Source of the DNA: an uncultured Algibacter sp.
GTDB taxonomy: Bacteria; Bacteroidota; Bacteroidia; Flavobacteriales; Flavobacteriaceae
Direction of reading: 5' to 3'
Length of the DNA stretch: 64,000 bases
NCBI RefSeq assembly: GCF_947487605.1
Contig: NZ_CANKXK010000007.1
Span: 154,171-218,170, forward strand
The notes under the pieces were generated by a model. The model ran no database searches. It was not told where the DNA came from and saw only the letters and a program-made list of their open reading frames with translations. Within the stretch, counting starts at the first letter, position 1. Each line of letters starts with the position of its first letter. Made by a program: the position numbers and the translations under genes. Positions 55,261 to 64,000 of this stretch are shown here, piece by piece.

Positions 55261-58200
55261 ATGTTTAAAAATTCTTACCTAGTTGTTGTATTAATTATAG
55301 CCATATCTTCATGTAGTAAAACAAAATCATCTAAAAAAATATTTAGTCAATTAGGAGAAAAAGATACGCACATTAACTTTTCTAATAACCTTACTGAAAA
55401 CGATTCTCTTAATTATTTTACCTACCCATATTTGTATTTAGGTGCTGGCGTTTCAGCAGGTGATATTAATAATGATGGGTTAATAGATTTATATTTTACC
55501 GGCAATATGGTTGAAAATAAACTATACCTAAATAAAGGTAATTTACAATTTGAAGATATAACAGATAAAGCAAAAGTTGCTGGAGACTCAAGGTGGTACA
55601 CTGGTGTTACTATGGCTGATGTAAATAATGATGGTTTGTTGGATATTTACTGCTCAGTGGGTGGTAAATTTTCACCAAAACAGAATCAACTATTTATAAA
55701 TAATGGCGATTTAACATTTACAGAACAAGCTTCAGAATATGGTCTTAACGATAGTGGAAATGGCATTCAAAGTACGTTTTTTGATTATGATATGGATGGC
55801 GATTTAGATGTTTATGTTGCAAATTATCCAGAAACGGCTTTTAATGCACCTCCAAGCCATTATGCATTTAAACTAAAATACCCGTCAGAGAATGAGACTG
55901 ATAAGCTATTCAGAAATAATGGAGACAATACCTTTACAGATGTTACAAATGAATCAGGTTTAAAATCCTTTGGGCTCACTTTAAGCGCAACAGTTGCAGA
56001 TCTTAATAATGATGGATGGTCAGACTTATATATTTCGAATGACTTTAGTTCGCCAGATTTTATGTTTCAAAACAATAAGGATGGTACATTTACCAATGTT
56101 CTAAAAACCGCTACTAAGCACACTTCTCATTTTGGTATGGGCGTTGATATTGCCGATTTTAATAATGATGGCCTTCTAGATATTATGCAGGTTGATATGG
56201 ACGCTGCTGACAATAGGAGAGCAAAAGCTAATATGGCAAGCATGAACCCTAATCTGTTTTGGAAAACTGTAAATGCAGGCTTTCAATTTCAGTATATGCA
56301 CAATACATTGCAACTAAATAATGGGATGTTACATGATAGTATTCCAGATTTTAGTAATGTTTCTAGATTATCAGGTTTATCTTCAACAGATTGGAGTTGG
56401 GGACCACTATTGGCAGATTTTGATAACGATGGATTTAAAGATGTATTTATCACCAACGGGACTCGACGAGAAATAAATAATAAAGATTATATAAAAAAGC
56501 TAGAGCGAAAGGTAAACAATAACGATAGTTTACTAGCATGGAATCTTGCCATGCCTACCGAAAAAATAGATAACTTCATATTTAAAAACAAAGGCGATTT
56601 AACTTTTGAAAAAGTAAATGACAGATGGGGGCTGACTTATGAAGGGTTTTCAAATGGTGCAGTTTATGTAGATTTAGATAACGATGGCGATTTAGAAATT
56701 GTAACCAATAATATTGATGATAACGCCTCAGTTTTTAAAAACAATAGCAGTAATAAGAATAATTATATTGTTTTAAATTTTAAAGGAACATCAAAAAATC
56801 CTTTTGGCTTAGGGGCAAAAGCTTATCTTATTCATGGAGAAAACCAACAGTTTCAAGAAATGACTCTAACAAGAGGTTTTCAATCCTCCATCGCGCCCCA
56901 ATTACATTTTGGGATAGGAACCGAAACTGTTATTGATTCTTTAAAAATAAAGTGGCCAGATGGAAAAACACAAACATTTGCTAATGTTAATGCAAATCAG
57001 TTTTTAACTATTGATTATAATGATGCTATGGTAACTTCCGAAGTTATGGTGAGTAAACCTAAAGCAATTTTTAAAACAGTTAACGACTCATCATTAGTGT
57101 TAAAGCATAAGCATACTGAAAATATCTACGACGATTTTGAAAAAGAAATTTTATTACCACATCAAACATCGCGATTAGGTCCTTCAGTAGCTGTTGGCGA
57201 TTTAAACGGCGATGGTGAAGACGATATTATTATTGGTGGCGCCTCAGAGTATCGTGCGGGAATTTATTACCAAACGCCAGAAGGTTTTGAAAAACAAACC
57301 ATTGAAGCTATAGAAAATGATAGAAGAAGCGAAGATATAGGCATTCTTATTTTTGATGCAGATGGTGATGCTGATAATGATATTTATATAGTGAGTGGTG
57401 GTAATGAATTTAGGCCTATTGATAAAATTTTACAGGATAGATTATACATTAATAATGGAACTGGTAATTTTACAAAATCGCTCGAAGCACTTCCAGAAAT
57501 GATTTCAAGTGGTGGTAGAGTACAGAGCGTAGATTTTGATAAAGATGGTGATTTGGATTTGTTTGTAAGCGGAAGGCTAGTGTCTCGTAATTACCCAATA
57601 CCAGCAAATAGTTATATTTTAGAAAATGTAAGCACACCAAATACCCCAAAATTTATTGATGTCACTCAAAAAATGGCTCCAGATTTAACAGGTTTAGGAA
57701 TGGCTACTGATGCCGTTTGGACCGATTATAATAATGATGGTTGGGTTGATTTAATAGTAGTAGGAGAGTGGATGCCTATTACTGTTTTTGAAAATAATGA
57801 GGGTGTTTTTAAAAACAAGACGAGATCTTTAAATCTTGAAGATTCCAATGGCTGGTGGTTTAGTATAAAAGAGGGTGATTTTGATGGTGATGGAGATAGC
57901 GATTATATAGTTGGTAATCTAGGTTTAAATTTTAAATATAAAGCCAATGAAGATGAAACATTCGATATTTATTTTAACGATTTTGATGGTAATAAAACCA
58001 ACGATATTGTTTTAAGTTATGTTAATAATGGAGAGCAGTACCCTGTGAGAGGACGACAATGTTCGTCACAGCAAATGCCAGCAATAAAGAAAAAGTTTAA
58101 AGATTATGAATCGTATTCAATTGCGACTTTGGAAGATATTTATACAGATGACGTTTTAGAAAATTCATTACATTATCAGGTGAAATCGTTTGCCAGTATT

Positions 58201-58548
58201 TATTTGGAAAATAAGGATGGTAAACTTATAAAACATAATTTGCCTAATGAGGCTCAATTATCATCTATCAATCAAATATTAATTGATGATTATAATAAAG
58301 ATGGTTTTTTAGATGCTGTTATCGCAGGGAATTTATATAGTGCAGAAGTTGAAACACCAAGAAATGATGCCAGTATTGGTTTATATTTAAAAGGGAATGG
58401 AAAAGGCGATTTCTTGCCAATTACTGCTTATGATAGTGGTTTAGTTATACCTGGGGATGTTAAAGATTTAGCAGAAATAAGTGTAAAAGGCAAAAAGTAT
58501 ATTGTAGCTGTAAAGAATAATGATTATTTGCAGTTAGTAAAGCTGTAA
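55261..58548 (+). CDS. Large FG-GAP/VCBS repeat lipoprotein with ASPIC/UnbV domain (CRTAC1-like)
   Basis: 1095 residues, lipobox SSC (C19). About fourteen Ca2+-binding FG-GAP turns of the DxNxDGxxD type are visible (for example DINNDGLIDLY, DFDNDGFKDVF, DADGDADNDIY, DFDGDGDSDY), forming probably two beta-propellers. Between them, about residues 505-590, is an ASPIC/UnbV domain (GLGAKAYLIHGE, LTRGFQSS, LHFGIG, IKWPDGKTQTF). Proteins like this often accompany SusCD pairs in marine Bacteroidota; their function is unknown. Surface ligand binding as a third subunit beside SusD is my guess. No catalytic motif was recognised. Confidence 0.9.
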   Translation: MFKNSYLVVVLIIAISSCSKTKSSKKIFSQLGEKDTHINFSNNLTENDSLNYFTYPYLYLGAGVSAGDINNDGLIDLYFTGNMVENKLYLNKGNLQFEDITDKAKVAGDSRWYTGVTMADVNNDGLLDIYCSVGGKFSPKQNQLFINNGDLTFTEQASEYGLNDSGNGIQSTFFDYDMDGDLDVYVANYPETAFNAPPSHYAFKLKYPSENETDKLFRNNGDNTFTDVTNESGLKSFGLTLSATVADLNNDGWSDLYISNDFSSPDFMFQNNKDGTFTNVLKTATKHTSHFGMGVDIADFNNDGLLDIMQVDMDAADNRRAKANMASMNPNLFWKTVNAGFQFQYMHNTLQLNNGMLHDSIPDFSNVSRLSGLSSTDWSWGPLLADFDNDGFKDVFITNGTRREINNKDYIKKLERKVNNNDSLLAWNLAMPTEKIDNFIFKNKGDLTFEKVNDRWGLTYEGFSNGAVYVDLDNDGDLEIVTNNIDDNASVFKNNSSNKNNYIVLNFKGTSKNPFGLGAKAYLIHGENQQFQEMTLTRGFQSSIAPQLHFGIGTETVIDSLKIKWPDGKTQTFANVNANQFLTIDYNDAMVTSEVMVSKPKAIFKTVNDSSLVLKHKHTENIYDDFEKEILLPHQTSRLGPSVAVGDLNGDGEDDIIIGGASEYRAGIYYQTPEGFEKQTIEAIENDRRSEDIGILIFDADGDADNDIYIVSGGNEFRPIDKILQDRLYINNGTGNFTKSLEALPEMISSGGRVQSVDFDKDGDLDLFVSGRLVSRNYPIPANSYILENVSTPNTPKFIDVTQKMAPDLTGLGMATDAVWTDYNNDGWVDLIVVGEWMPITVFENNEGVFKNKTRSLNLEDSNGWWFSIKEGDFDGDGDSDYIVGNLGLNFKYKANEDETFDIYFNDFDGNKTNDIVLSYVNNGEQYPVRGRQCSSQQMPAIKKKFKDYESYSIATLEDIYTDDVLENSLHYQVKSFASIYLENKDGKLIKHNLPNEAQLSSINQILIDDYNKDGFLDAVIAGNLYSAEVETPRNDASIGLYLKGNGKGDFLPITAYDSGLVIPGDVKDLAEISVKGKKYIVAVKNNDYLQLVKL

Positions 58549-58649
58549 ATAACTTTATTAATGTTTTTTATGAATTAGAGTAACAGTCAAAATAATTATT
58601 GGCTGCACCAGCTAAGAAATTCATATTTTCGCATCTTTAAAAACACAGT

Positions 58650-59453
58650 ATGGATATCTCTAAGGTAAAGTTGGTAGTTTCAGATATGGATGGGACATTA
58701 TTAAACCCTAAAGGTGAAGTAAGCAATCGTTTTTTTGAACTATTTAATGCCTTAAAAAAACAAGATATTCATTTTGTTGCGGCAAGCGGAAGACAGCATC
58801 AAAGCATACTACATAAATTGGATGCCATAAAGCAGGATATTTCAATAATTGCCGAAAATGGTGGTGTGATGCAGCATGATAATAAAACAGATATCCTTCT
58901 TAGGTTATCATCAGATGCCGTTCTAGAAGCTGTTAAAGTCTTGCGAACTATAAAAGACACCTACATTGTTTTATGTGGTAAAAAAGCCGCCTATATTGAA
59001 ACGAATGATGAAGCATTTATTTCAAAATTTAGTGAGTATTATACATCTTATGAAGTTGTAAAAGATTTAACAAAAGTAAACGATGACGATTTTTTAAAAA
59101 TTGCGGTATATCATTTTGAATCTTCTGAAACGTATATTTTACCTGCTATGGAATATTTGCAAGACCAAATGAAGATTATTGTCTCTGGACAAAACTGGTT
59201 AGATATTTCACATATTGATGCTAACAAAGGTTATGCACTTACAAGACTTCAAAAAACGTTAGGTATTTCTGAAGAAGAAACAATGGTTTTTGGAGATTAT
59301 AATAACGATTTAGAGATGTTAGAATTGGCACATTTTAGTTATGCGATGGCAAATGCGCATCCTAACGTTAAAAAAGTAGCACGTTACGAAACTAAAAGTA
59401 ATGCTGAAGAAGGGGTAGAAGCTGTACTTGAGCAGTTGGTAAATAGACTTTAG
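58650..59453 (+). CDS. HAD-superfamily Cof-type (IIB) sugar-phosphatase
   Basis: 267 residues, the usual Cof/YidA length. Motif I is SDMDGTLLNPKGE with the nucleophile Asp, motif II the AASGRQH segment, motif III a Lys within SHIDANKGYAL, and motif IV VFGDYNNDLEML. The cap between motifs II and III is type C2. It should dephosphorylate small cytoplasmic metabolites such as sugar phosphates. It stands alone, converging with the MFS gene at 59473. Specific substrate unknown. Confidence 0.92.
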   Translation: MDISKVKLVVSDMDGTLLNPKGEVSNRFFELFNALKKQDIHFVAASGRQHQSILHKLDAIKQDISIIAENGGVMQHDNKTDILLRLSSDAVLEAVKVLRTIKDTYIVLCGKKAAYIETNDEAFISKFSEYYTSYEVVKDLTKVNDDDFLKIAVYHFESSETYILPAMEYLQDQMKIIVSGQNWLDISHIDANKGYALTRLQKTLGISEEETMVFGDYNNDLEMLELAHFSYAMANAHPNVKKVARYETKSNAEEGVEAVLEQLVNRL

Positions 59454-59472
59454 TTACACGTTTTTTTGGATA

Positions 59473-60669
59473 TTAGTTTTGGCTAGTGATATACTTCTTT
59501 CTTAAATGAAAAATAACTATCATAAACGCTGTAAATACCAATGTCAATAAAAAGATATAGCTCATAATTAAATCACTCAAATTAGAGATAAAACCTAATA
59601 ATACAGGCCCTATTAGAAAACCGACAAAGCCAATTCCAGAAACAACTGAAATAGCTACAGATGTACTAATATGCACTGCTCTACCCGCTAGTCTAAAAAT
59701 TTCAGGAACGATTACAGAAAGTCCAAGACCTAAAACACCGTAACCTAAAACGCTAATATAGAAATTGGATACTAGTATTAAAGAATAAGCAACCATAGCA
59801 ATAATACAACCATAAGCTATGGTTTTAACAGCACCTATTTTGTAACTAATTCCATCTCCTAAAAATCGTCCTAAGGTCATCGTTAAAGAAAAAGTTACAA
59901 ATCCCAAACCCGCTTGACTTTCTGAAACTTGAACAATGTCAAACAAAAACAAATTGCTCCAATGCTCTACAGCACCTTCATTAAACATGATAATAAAAGC
60001 AACTATTGATAAACCCAGTACAGGCATTATATTTTTAAATATACTGGTACTTTCTTTATGCTCTTTTTGAGCAGGTTCTATAATGTTTTCGTAGTGTTTA
60101 GCTAATAATAATGTTGTTAAAATTATAAATGAAGTGATTAATAACATATGATAACTTGGGTTAGAAAATTTTCCAATCAATAGGCTGCCTATGCCCGCTC
60201 CAATAAATCCTCCTAAACTAAAAAAACCATGTACAGCAGACATGAGATTTAGTTTATCTCTTTTTTCTATTATTGAAACTAAAGCATTCATTGATACATC
60301 TGTAAAGCCAGAGAAAACCCCAGTCATAAACAAACTAGTGCATAATAGTGCATAATTTGGAGCTACTAATATTAAGTTATAAAGTAAAGCAGAAAGAATC
60401 ATCCCCATTTTGGTTGAACGACCAGTACCTAGCAGCTTATTTATATAAGGAACCGCTGGTATTGAGGCCAATAAACCACATGCAGTAAAAAATAAAGCTA
60501 AACCAATTTGAGAATCATTCAACTCAAATTTCATTTTAATATGAGGCAAATAAAGTATCCAAGTCCCTACCAATATATTAGTTGAAGAAAACACCCAAGA
60601 AGGTGCAAAATATTTTAGATTTGAAAGAATAAGTTGTAGCGATTTCACTTGTATTATTTTTTTGTACAA
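59473..60669 (-). CDS. MFS transporter
   Basis: 398 residues with about twelve helices. It resembles the FucP/YbjJ-like branch of MFS: FELNDSQIGLALFFTACGLLASIPAVPYINKLLG covers helices 1-2 (two pieces), SAVHGFFSLGGFIGAGIGSLL the fourth to fifth, and MTLGRFLGDGISYKIGAV the central loop. It converges with the HAD gene. A start a few codons later is possible (Met 26 region). No neighbouring pathway indicates a substrate. Confidence 0.85.
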   Translation of the reverse strand: MYKKIIQVKSLQLILSNLKYFAPSWVFSSTNILVGTWILYLPHIKMKFELNDSQIGLALFFTACGLLASIPAVPYINKLLGTGRSTKMGMILSALLYNLILVAPNYALLCTSLFMTGVFSGFTDVSMNALVSIIEKRDKLNLMSAVHGFFSLGGFIGAGIGSLLIGKFSNPSYHMLLITSFIILTTLLLAKHYENIIEPAQKEHKESTSIFKNIMPVLGLSIVAFIIMFNEGAVEHWSNLFLFDIVQVSESQAGLGFVTFSLTMTLGRFLGDGISYKIGAVKTIAYGCIIAMVAYSLILVSNFYISVLGYGVLGLGLSVIVPEIFRLAGRAVHISTSVAISVVSGIGFVGFLIGPVLLGFISNLSDLIMSYIFLLTLVFTAFMIVIFHLRKKYITSQN

Positions 60670-61171
60670 AGAAACAACACAAGCTATTTGCAGACTAGAA
60701 TTATATGCTCATTTGATAATACATTTTTTTCAGTAAGTAAGGCATTATTTTCATTAAGGACGAAGTTATTGATTGAATTTTGTATTTATTAATAGTTTGA
60801 CTATCAATAAATATTTGTATTTGTTAACCTAACTGTATATAGTCCCTCTTTTTAGGCAGTTAAACCGATTTATTTTAACTGTATTGTGAATTCTTAAAAA
60901 GTTAAACAAAATTACCCTTTAAGTATGCTATTTTACCTTATGCCTTTTCTGGTTTACTATAGTTTTATAAAATCAAATAGTTTGTTAACCTATACCTATC
61001 TAATCATTTTTTGTTATACAAACTGATTTTGTGTAAATGTATTAAGATACACTTACAAGTTTTTTAAACTTAATGCCTCTCTTCTACAAATAGCCTTTTT
61101 AAAGTTTTGAATTAGACTAATATGTTGTGCGTGAAAATTAAATAACATTAACTGAATTAACTTTAAAAATC
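60670..61171. other. Intergenic region before the T9SS-sorted protein gene
   Basis: About 500 AT-rich bases between two divergent genes, presumably with both promoters. No gene, tRNA or clear consensus promoter was recognised. A 12-base direct repeat TTTGTTAACCTA occurs at 60830-60841 and 60981-60992 and may mark regulator sites. Confidence 0.5.
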
Positions 61172-62488
61172 ATGAAAAAAAATTACAATTTATTATTGTT
61201 GCTTACAGCTTTTGTAAGCGTTATGGCTTTTGGTCAGACTGCAACACATAAAACAAATGGAGTTGGCACTAGTTGGAATACTGCTGCTAATTGGATTTCG
61301 GTAACAGACCCTGTAGCTGATCCTGTAACAGTTCCTGGAACCTCTGCTTCTGATATTCCACAATTAACCCATGACATGACACTTGACATAGATGCTGCCG
61401 TTAAAGGCCTTGTTCTTAAAGGAAATACTTTATCTGGAACGAATACGTTAACAATAGATGTGAATTCTGGAACCAATAGTAATGATGCTGTTGTTATGAG
61501 TGCTAATGGAACAACAACAATTGGCGTGCCTATTGTGATAAATAATTCTGGAGGTAGTGCTACTAAAAAAGCAAGGTTTACGATTAACAACAAAGCTGGT
61601 AATAGTAGAAAAATTATTTTTAATGCTGACGCTTCAATTACAGTCACAACTGGAGCTGAATTAATAACTTCTAGCTCAGACGATACAATAGTTATAAGAT
61701 GTAATGTTTCAGGAGGTGCTTCTTTACTTTTAGATGGTTATGTTACATTTGCCATAGCTTCAGATAACACTGGTTTTACGTCTTCATTTCAAGCAATTTC
61801 GGGTGCTGTAATTGCTAATAATGAAACTCTAGGAGGTTTTTTACCAGCTACAGCAACTAAATACCAAGTAAATGGTACTTCTAGCCTATCATTAAATAAG
61901 GTAGATATTATGAGAACTGGATATAATGTAGTAGATGGGGTAGTTTTTACATTAAACATAAACGCAAATCAACCATCTATGGGAGTTATTGATTTTGCTA
62001 ATGGTGCTACTGCTTCAGCAATCTATAATATTGTTATTGATCCAGCTGTTACAAATATTGGTTTTGCTGATAGTTCTACGAAAAGCTGGGATGGTGGTGT
62101 AGTTAATATCACTGGATTTAAAAACAAACTTATTAAAGTAGGTGTAGGCGGTTTAACTGAAGACCAATTGGCTGCTATTACTGCGGATGGTCAAACAGGT
62201 ATTACAATTGATACTCAAGGGTTTTTAAATAATCCAATTTTATCAACTAAAACTCAAGATGCATTCAAGTTTAGTGTGTATCCAAACCCTGTAAGTAATA
62301 CGTTAAATATTAATAGCAAAGAAGTATTATCATCAGTTAAGGTTTATAGTCTTTTAGGGAAAAGAGTATTACAGTTAACTAATAATCTAGAAAGCATTAA
62401 TGTATCTAGTTTAAGTAATGGTGTTTACATCCTGAAATTAGAAGCTAGAAATGGTGCTTCAGTAACAAGAAGAATTGTAAAACAATAA
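61172..62488 (+). CDS. Secreted beta-rich protein with T9SS type A sorting domain
   Basis: 438 residues. Signal peptide (MKKNYNLLLLLTAFVSVMAFGQ), then about 340 residues rich in Thr, Ser, Asn and Gly, consistent with a repetitive beta-helix or beta-sandwich. The last 75 residues are a T9SS type A sorting domain: FSVYPNPVSNTLNI, SSVKVYSLLGKRVLQ, LSNGVYILKLE, ending RRIVKQ. The protein should pass the outer membrane by the type IX system and be attached or released at the surface. Function is unknown; an adhesin or matrix protein is likely. Confidence 0.85.
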   Translation: MKKNYNLLLLLTAFVSVMAFGQTATHKTNGVGTSWNTAANWISVTDPVADPVTVPGTSASDIPQLTHDMTLDIDAAVKGLVLKGNTLSGTNTLTIDVNSGTNSNDAVVMSANGTTTIGVPIVINNSGGSATKKARFTINNKAGNSRKIIFNADASITVTTGAELITSSSDDTIVIRCNVSGGASLLLDGYVTFAIASDNTGFTSSFQAISGAVIANNETLGGFLPATATKYQVNGTSSLSLNKVDIMRTGYNVVDGVVFTLNINANQPSMGVIDFANGATASAIYNIVIDPAVTNIGFADSSTKSWDGGVVNITGFKNKLIKVGVGGLTEDQLAAITADGQTGITIDTQGFLNNPILSTKTQDAFKFSVYPNPVSNTLNINSKEVLSSVKVYSLLGKRVLQLTNNLESINVSSLSNGVYILKLEARNGASVTRRIVKQ

Positions 62489-62547
62489 GTAAATTATTTA
62501 TGGTAAACAAAACCGTAAATAGTTGATACTGTTTTTTATTTGAAAAT

Positions 62548-62581
62548 AAAACATCCAAATTAGAAATAATTTGGGTGTTTT
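62548..62581 (+). terminator. Terminator after the T9SS-sorted protein gene
   Basis: Stem AAAACATCCAAATTA (62548-62562) with TAATTTGGGTGTTTT (62567-62581), loop GAAA, one G-T wobble. The arms carry the T-run on the plus strand and an A-run on the other, so it fits an intrinsic terminator 60 bases after the stop. Confidence 0.75.
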
Positions 62582-62762
62582 CAGTTAATAGAGCATTTAC
62601 TTTAAAGGTGTTAATGCTAATTCTTGTTTGAAATTATTGTAAAAGAAAGTAGTTTTTTGTTAGAAGAAAAAATGAATGCACAGTCTCAACTACAAGATGC
62701 TTTTTATTTTGAAAATGGAAAGGAAGCAGGCGTGTTTTATTCCAGTGACTTTAAATAAGAAT

Positions 62763-64000
62763 ATGAGTTTAAAGAATATCGTTTCACTTATTGCGATTTT
62801 TGTTTTTGGTTTACAATTTATATGGAGCCAAAGCGGAAGTGCGAAATTTTGTGTTGATGCGGAACCCTTATGTAGTTCTGGTTTGTTTTCTTATCCAAAT
62901 ACCTCTGGCTTAAATTTTGCAGAAACAGGTCCAGATTATGGCTGTTTGTTTGCTATGGCAAATCCGTCTTGGTTTTATTTTCAAATAAATCAAGCTGGAA
63001 ATATTACACTACAAATAGAACAAAGCGAATCACTTGGAGGAACACCAAATCTAGATGTTGATTATGTTATTTATGGACCTTTTAATGATCCAGTAACTCC
63101 TTGCGTAGTAGATTTAAATGCCTCAAATATTGTATCTTGTAGTTTTAAAACAGACGTTGTAGAGTTTGCAAATATTACAAATACCAATATAGGCGATTAT
63201 TATTTGTTATTAATTACTAATTTTTCCACATTACCTGGCTTTATAACCGTAACACAAATTGCTGGTGCTGCAACTATAAATTGTAAATTATTAGACGCTC
63301 CTATCGTTTCAAGTAAAGTTGCTTGTCAAGGCGATGTACTTAATTTAGATGCCACTACAGCCAATGCCGTAAACTATGTGTGGTATCAAGACGATGGTAG
63401 TGGTACAAATACCGATGTGCTTATAGCGGGAGCTAATGGTGCCTCCTTAAATGTTACAGATACAAACGTTTATAAAGCAAAAGCTTTTGATGCCAATAAT
63501 GTGTTTTTAGAAAGTTACGAATTCAATATAGAATTTTATGAAACACCAAATATACCTATAAACATTAGTCCTTATGCTGTTTGTGATAATTTTGGTGATA
63601 ACGATGGTATTTGCGAATTTAATTTTAGCAGTAAAGATGCCGAAATATTAAATGGACGAAACCCTTCAGATTTTTTAGTGACTTATTATAATGAAGCGTC
63701 TAAAGTTATTCATGGCAACCTAACCGAATCAATAAGCAGTACCTATATTAATAGTTTGCCTAAAGAACAGATTTGGGTAAGGGTTGAAAATATTTTAACA
63801 AACGATATAATCTGTTATGACGTTGGGTCATTTATCATACAAGGCAATCTTTTGCCCGAAGCAAATCTAGAACCTGATTACCTGTTGTGTTTAAATACGA
63901 ATGGAACCGAAGAGGTCGTTACCCCTCCCATTATAGATACAGGTTTAGATGTGGCTAATTTCAGTTTTATATGGAGGTTAAACGGAACAATTTTACCACT
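62763..64000 (+). CDS. Large secreted surface protein, N-terminal part (probable T9SS cargo)
   Basis: Open from ATG at 62763 to the right edge, about 412 codons without a stop, so the C-terminus is missing. A signal peptide (SLKNIVSLIAIFVFGLQFIWSQ) is followed by a Cys-containing domain (FCVDAEPLCSSG, CLFAMANPSWFYFQI, DVDYVIYGPF) and then Ig-like repeats with VCDNFGDNDG-type turns and TYINSLPKEQIWVRVEN. This is the usual N-terminal layout of large gliding-motility-associated (T9SS type B) proteins of flavobacteria. The sorting domain itself would lie beyond the window. Confidence 0.82.
   Translation, partial: MSLKNIVSLIAIFVFGLQFIWSQSGSAKFCVDAEPLCSSGLFSYPNTSGLNFAETGPDYGCLFAMANPSWFYFQINQAGNITLQIEQSESLGGTPNLDVDYVIYGPFNDPVTPCVVDLNASNIVSCSFKTDVVEFANITNTNIGDYYLLLITNFSTLPGFITVTQIAGAATINCKLLDAPIVSSKVACQGDVLNLDATTANAVNYVWYQDDGSGTNTDVLIAGANGASLNVTDTNVYKAKAFDANNVFLESYEFNIEFYETPNIPINISPYAVCDNFGDNDGICEFNFSSKDAEILNGRNPSDFLVTYYNEASKVIHGNLTESISSTYINSLPKEQIWVRVENILTNDIICYDVGSFIIQGNLLPEANLEPDYLLCLNTNGTEEVVTPPIIDTGLDVANFSFIWRLNGTILP

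Noticed and set aside
62672..62758. 28-codon ORF (ATG to TAA) ending five bases before the last gene
   Set aside because: Too short, low complexity and no recognisable domain; more likely leader sequence of the following gene.

Overview
The window looks like part of a chromosome from a marine-type member of the Flavobacteriaceae (Bacteroidota). The DNA is AT-rich. It carries two SusC/SusD pairs, a hybrid two-component regulator, many lipoproteins with Bacteroidota-style lipoboxes, a type IX secretion (T9SS) sorting domain, and promoters of the -33 TTTG / -7 TAnnTTTG kind. No rRNA, tRNA, CRISPR array or intact insertion sequence was seen.

Layout. (1) 0-6.8 kb is an amino-sugar block: the N-terminus of a GH20 hexosaminidase, a NagB deaminase/PIG-L deacetylase fusion, a LytS/LytR pair, a NagP-type permease and a NagX-type acyltransferase. 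(2) 6.8-10.1 kb holds a sulfatase and a GntP permease. (3) 10.5-23.3 kb, minus strand, is a long uronate/inositol catabolic operon: fructuronate reductase (SDR), mannonate dehydratase, myo-inositol oxygenase (MIOX), a sodium symporter, uronate isomerase, a TRAP transporter, tagaturonate reductase, altronate dehydratase and then a GH43-like lipoprotein. (4) 23.7-42.8 kb, plus strand, is its divergent partner: SusC, SusD, GH92, GH28, GH92, a Ca2+-dependent phosphoinositide phospholipase C, a GH115 alpha-glucuronidase and the hybrid regulator. (5) 42.9-48.4 kb resembles a 3-keto-glycoside module: a GMC oxidoreductase with a Tat-exported small subunit, a lipoprotein TIM-barrel isomerase, an MFS carrier and a DUF1080 lipoprotein. 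(6) 48.5-58.5 kb has a cytochrome c/FG-GAP lipoprotein, a second SusC/SusD pair and a large FG-GAP/ASPIC-UnbV lipoprotein, with no glycoside hydrolase. (7) 58.6-64 kb has a HAD phosphatase, an MFS carrier and two secreted surface proteins, the last cut by the window edge.

How it works together. Blocks 3 and 4 form the most interesting unit. They share one divergent control region with a perfect 17-bp inverted repeat, one copy facing each operon. The enzymes combine inositol chemistry (phospholipase C, MIOX), alpha-glucuronidase, two mannosidases and a full route from glucuronate and galacturonate to 2-keto-3-deoxygluconate. I infer a locus for a mannose- and glucuronate-bearing inositol lipid, best matched by the glycosyl inositol phosphorylceramides (GIPCs) of plants and algae. 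In the known GIPC core, glucuronate is alpha-1,2-linked to inositol phosphoceramide. GH115 removes alpha-1,2-glucuronate, and doing so would free the inositol 2-OH that phospholipase C needs. MIOX would then turn released inositol into glucuronate, merging it with the sugar stream. This is inference from gene content; substrate and specificities are untested.
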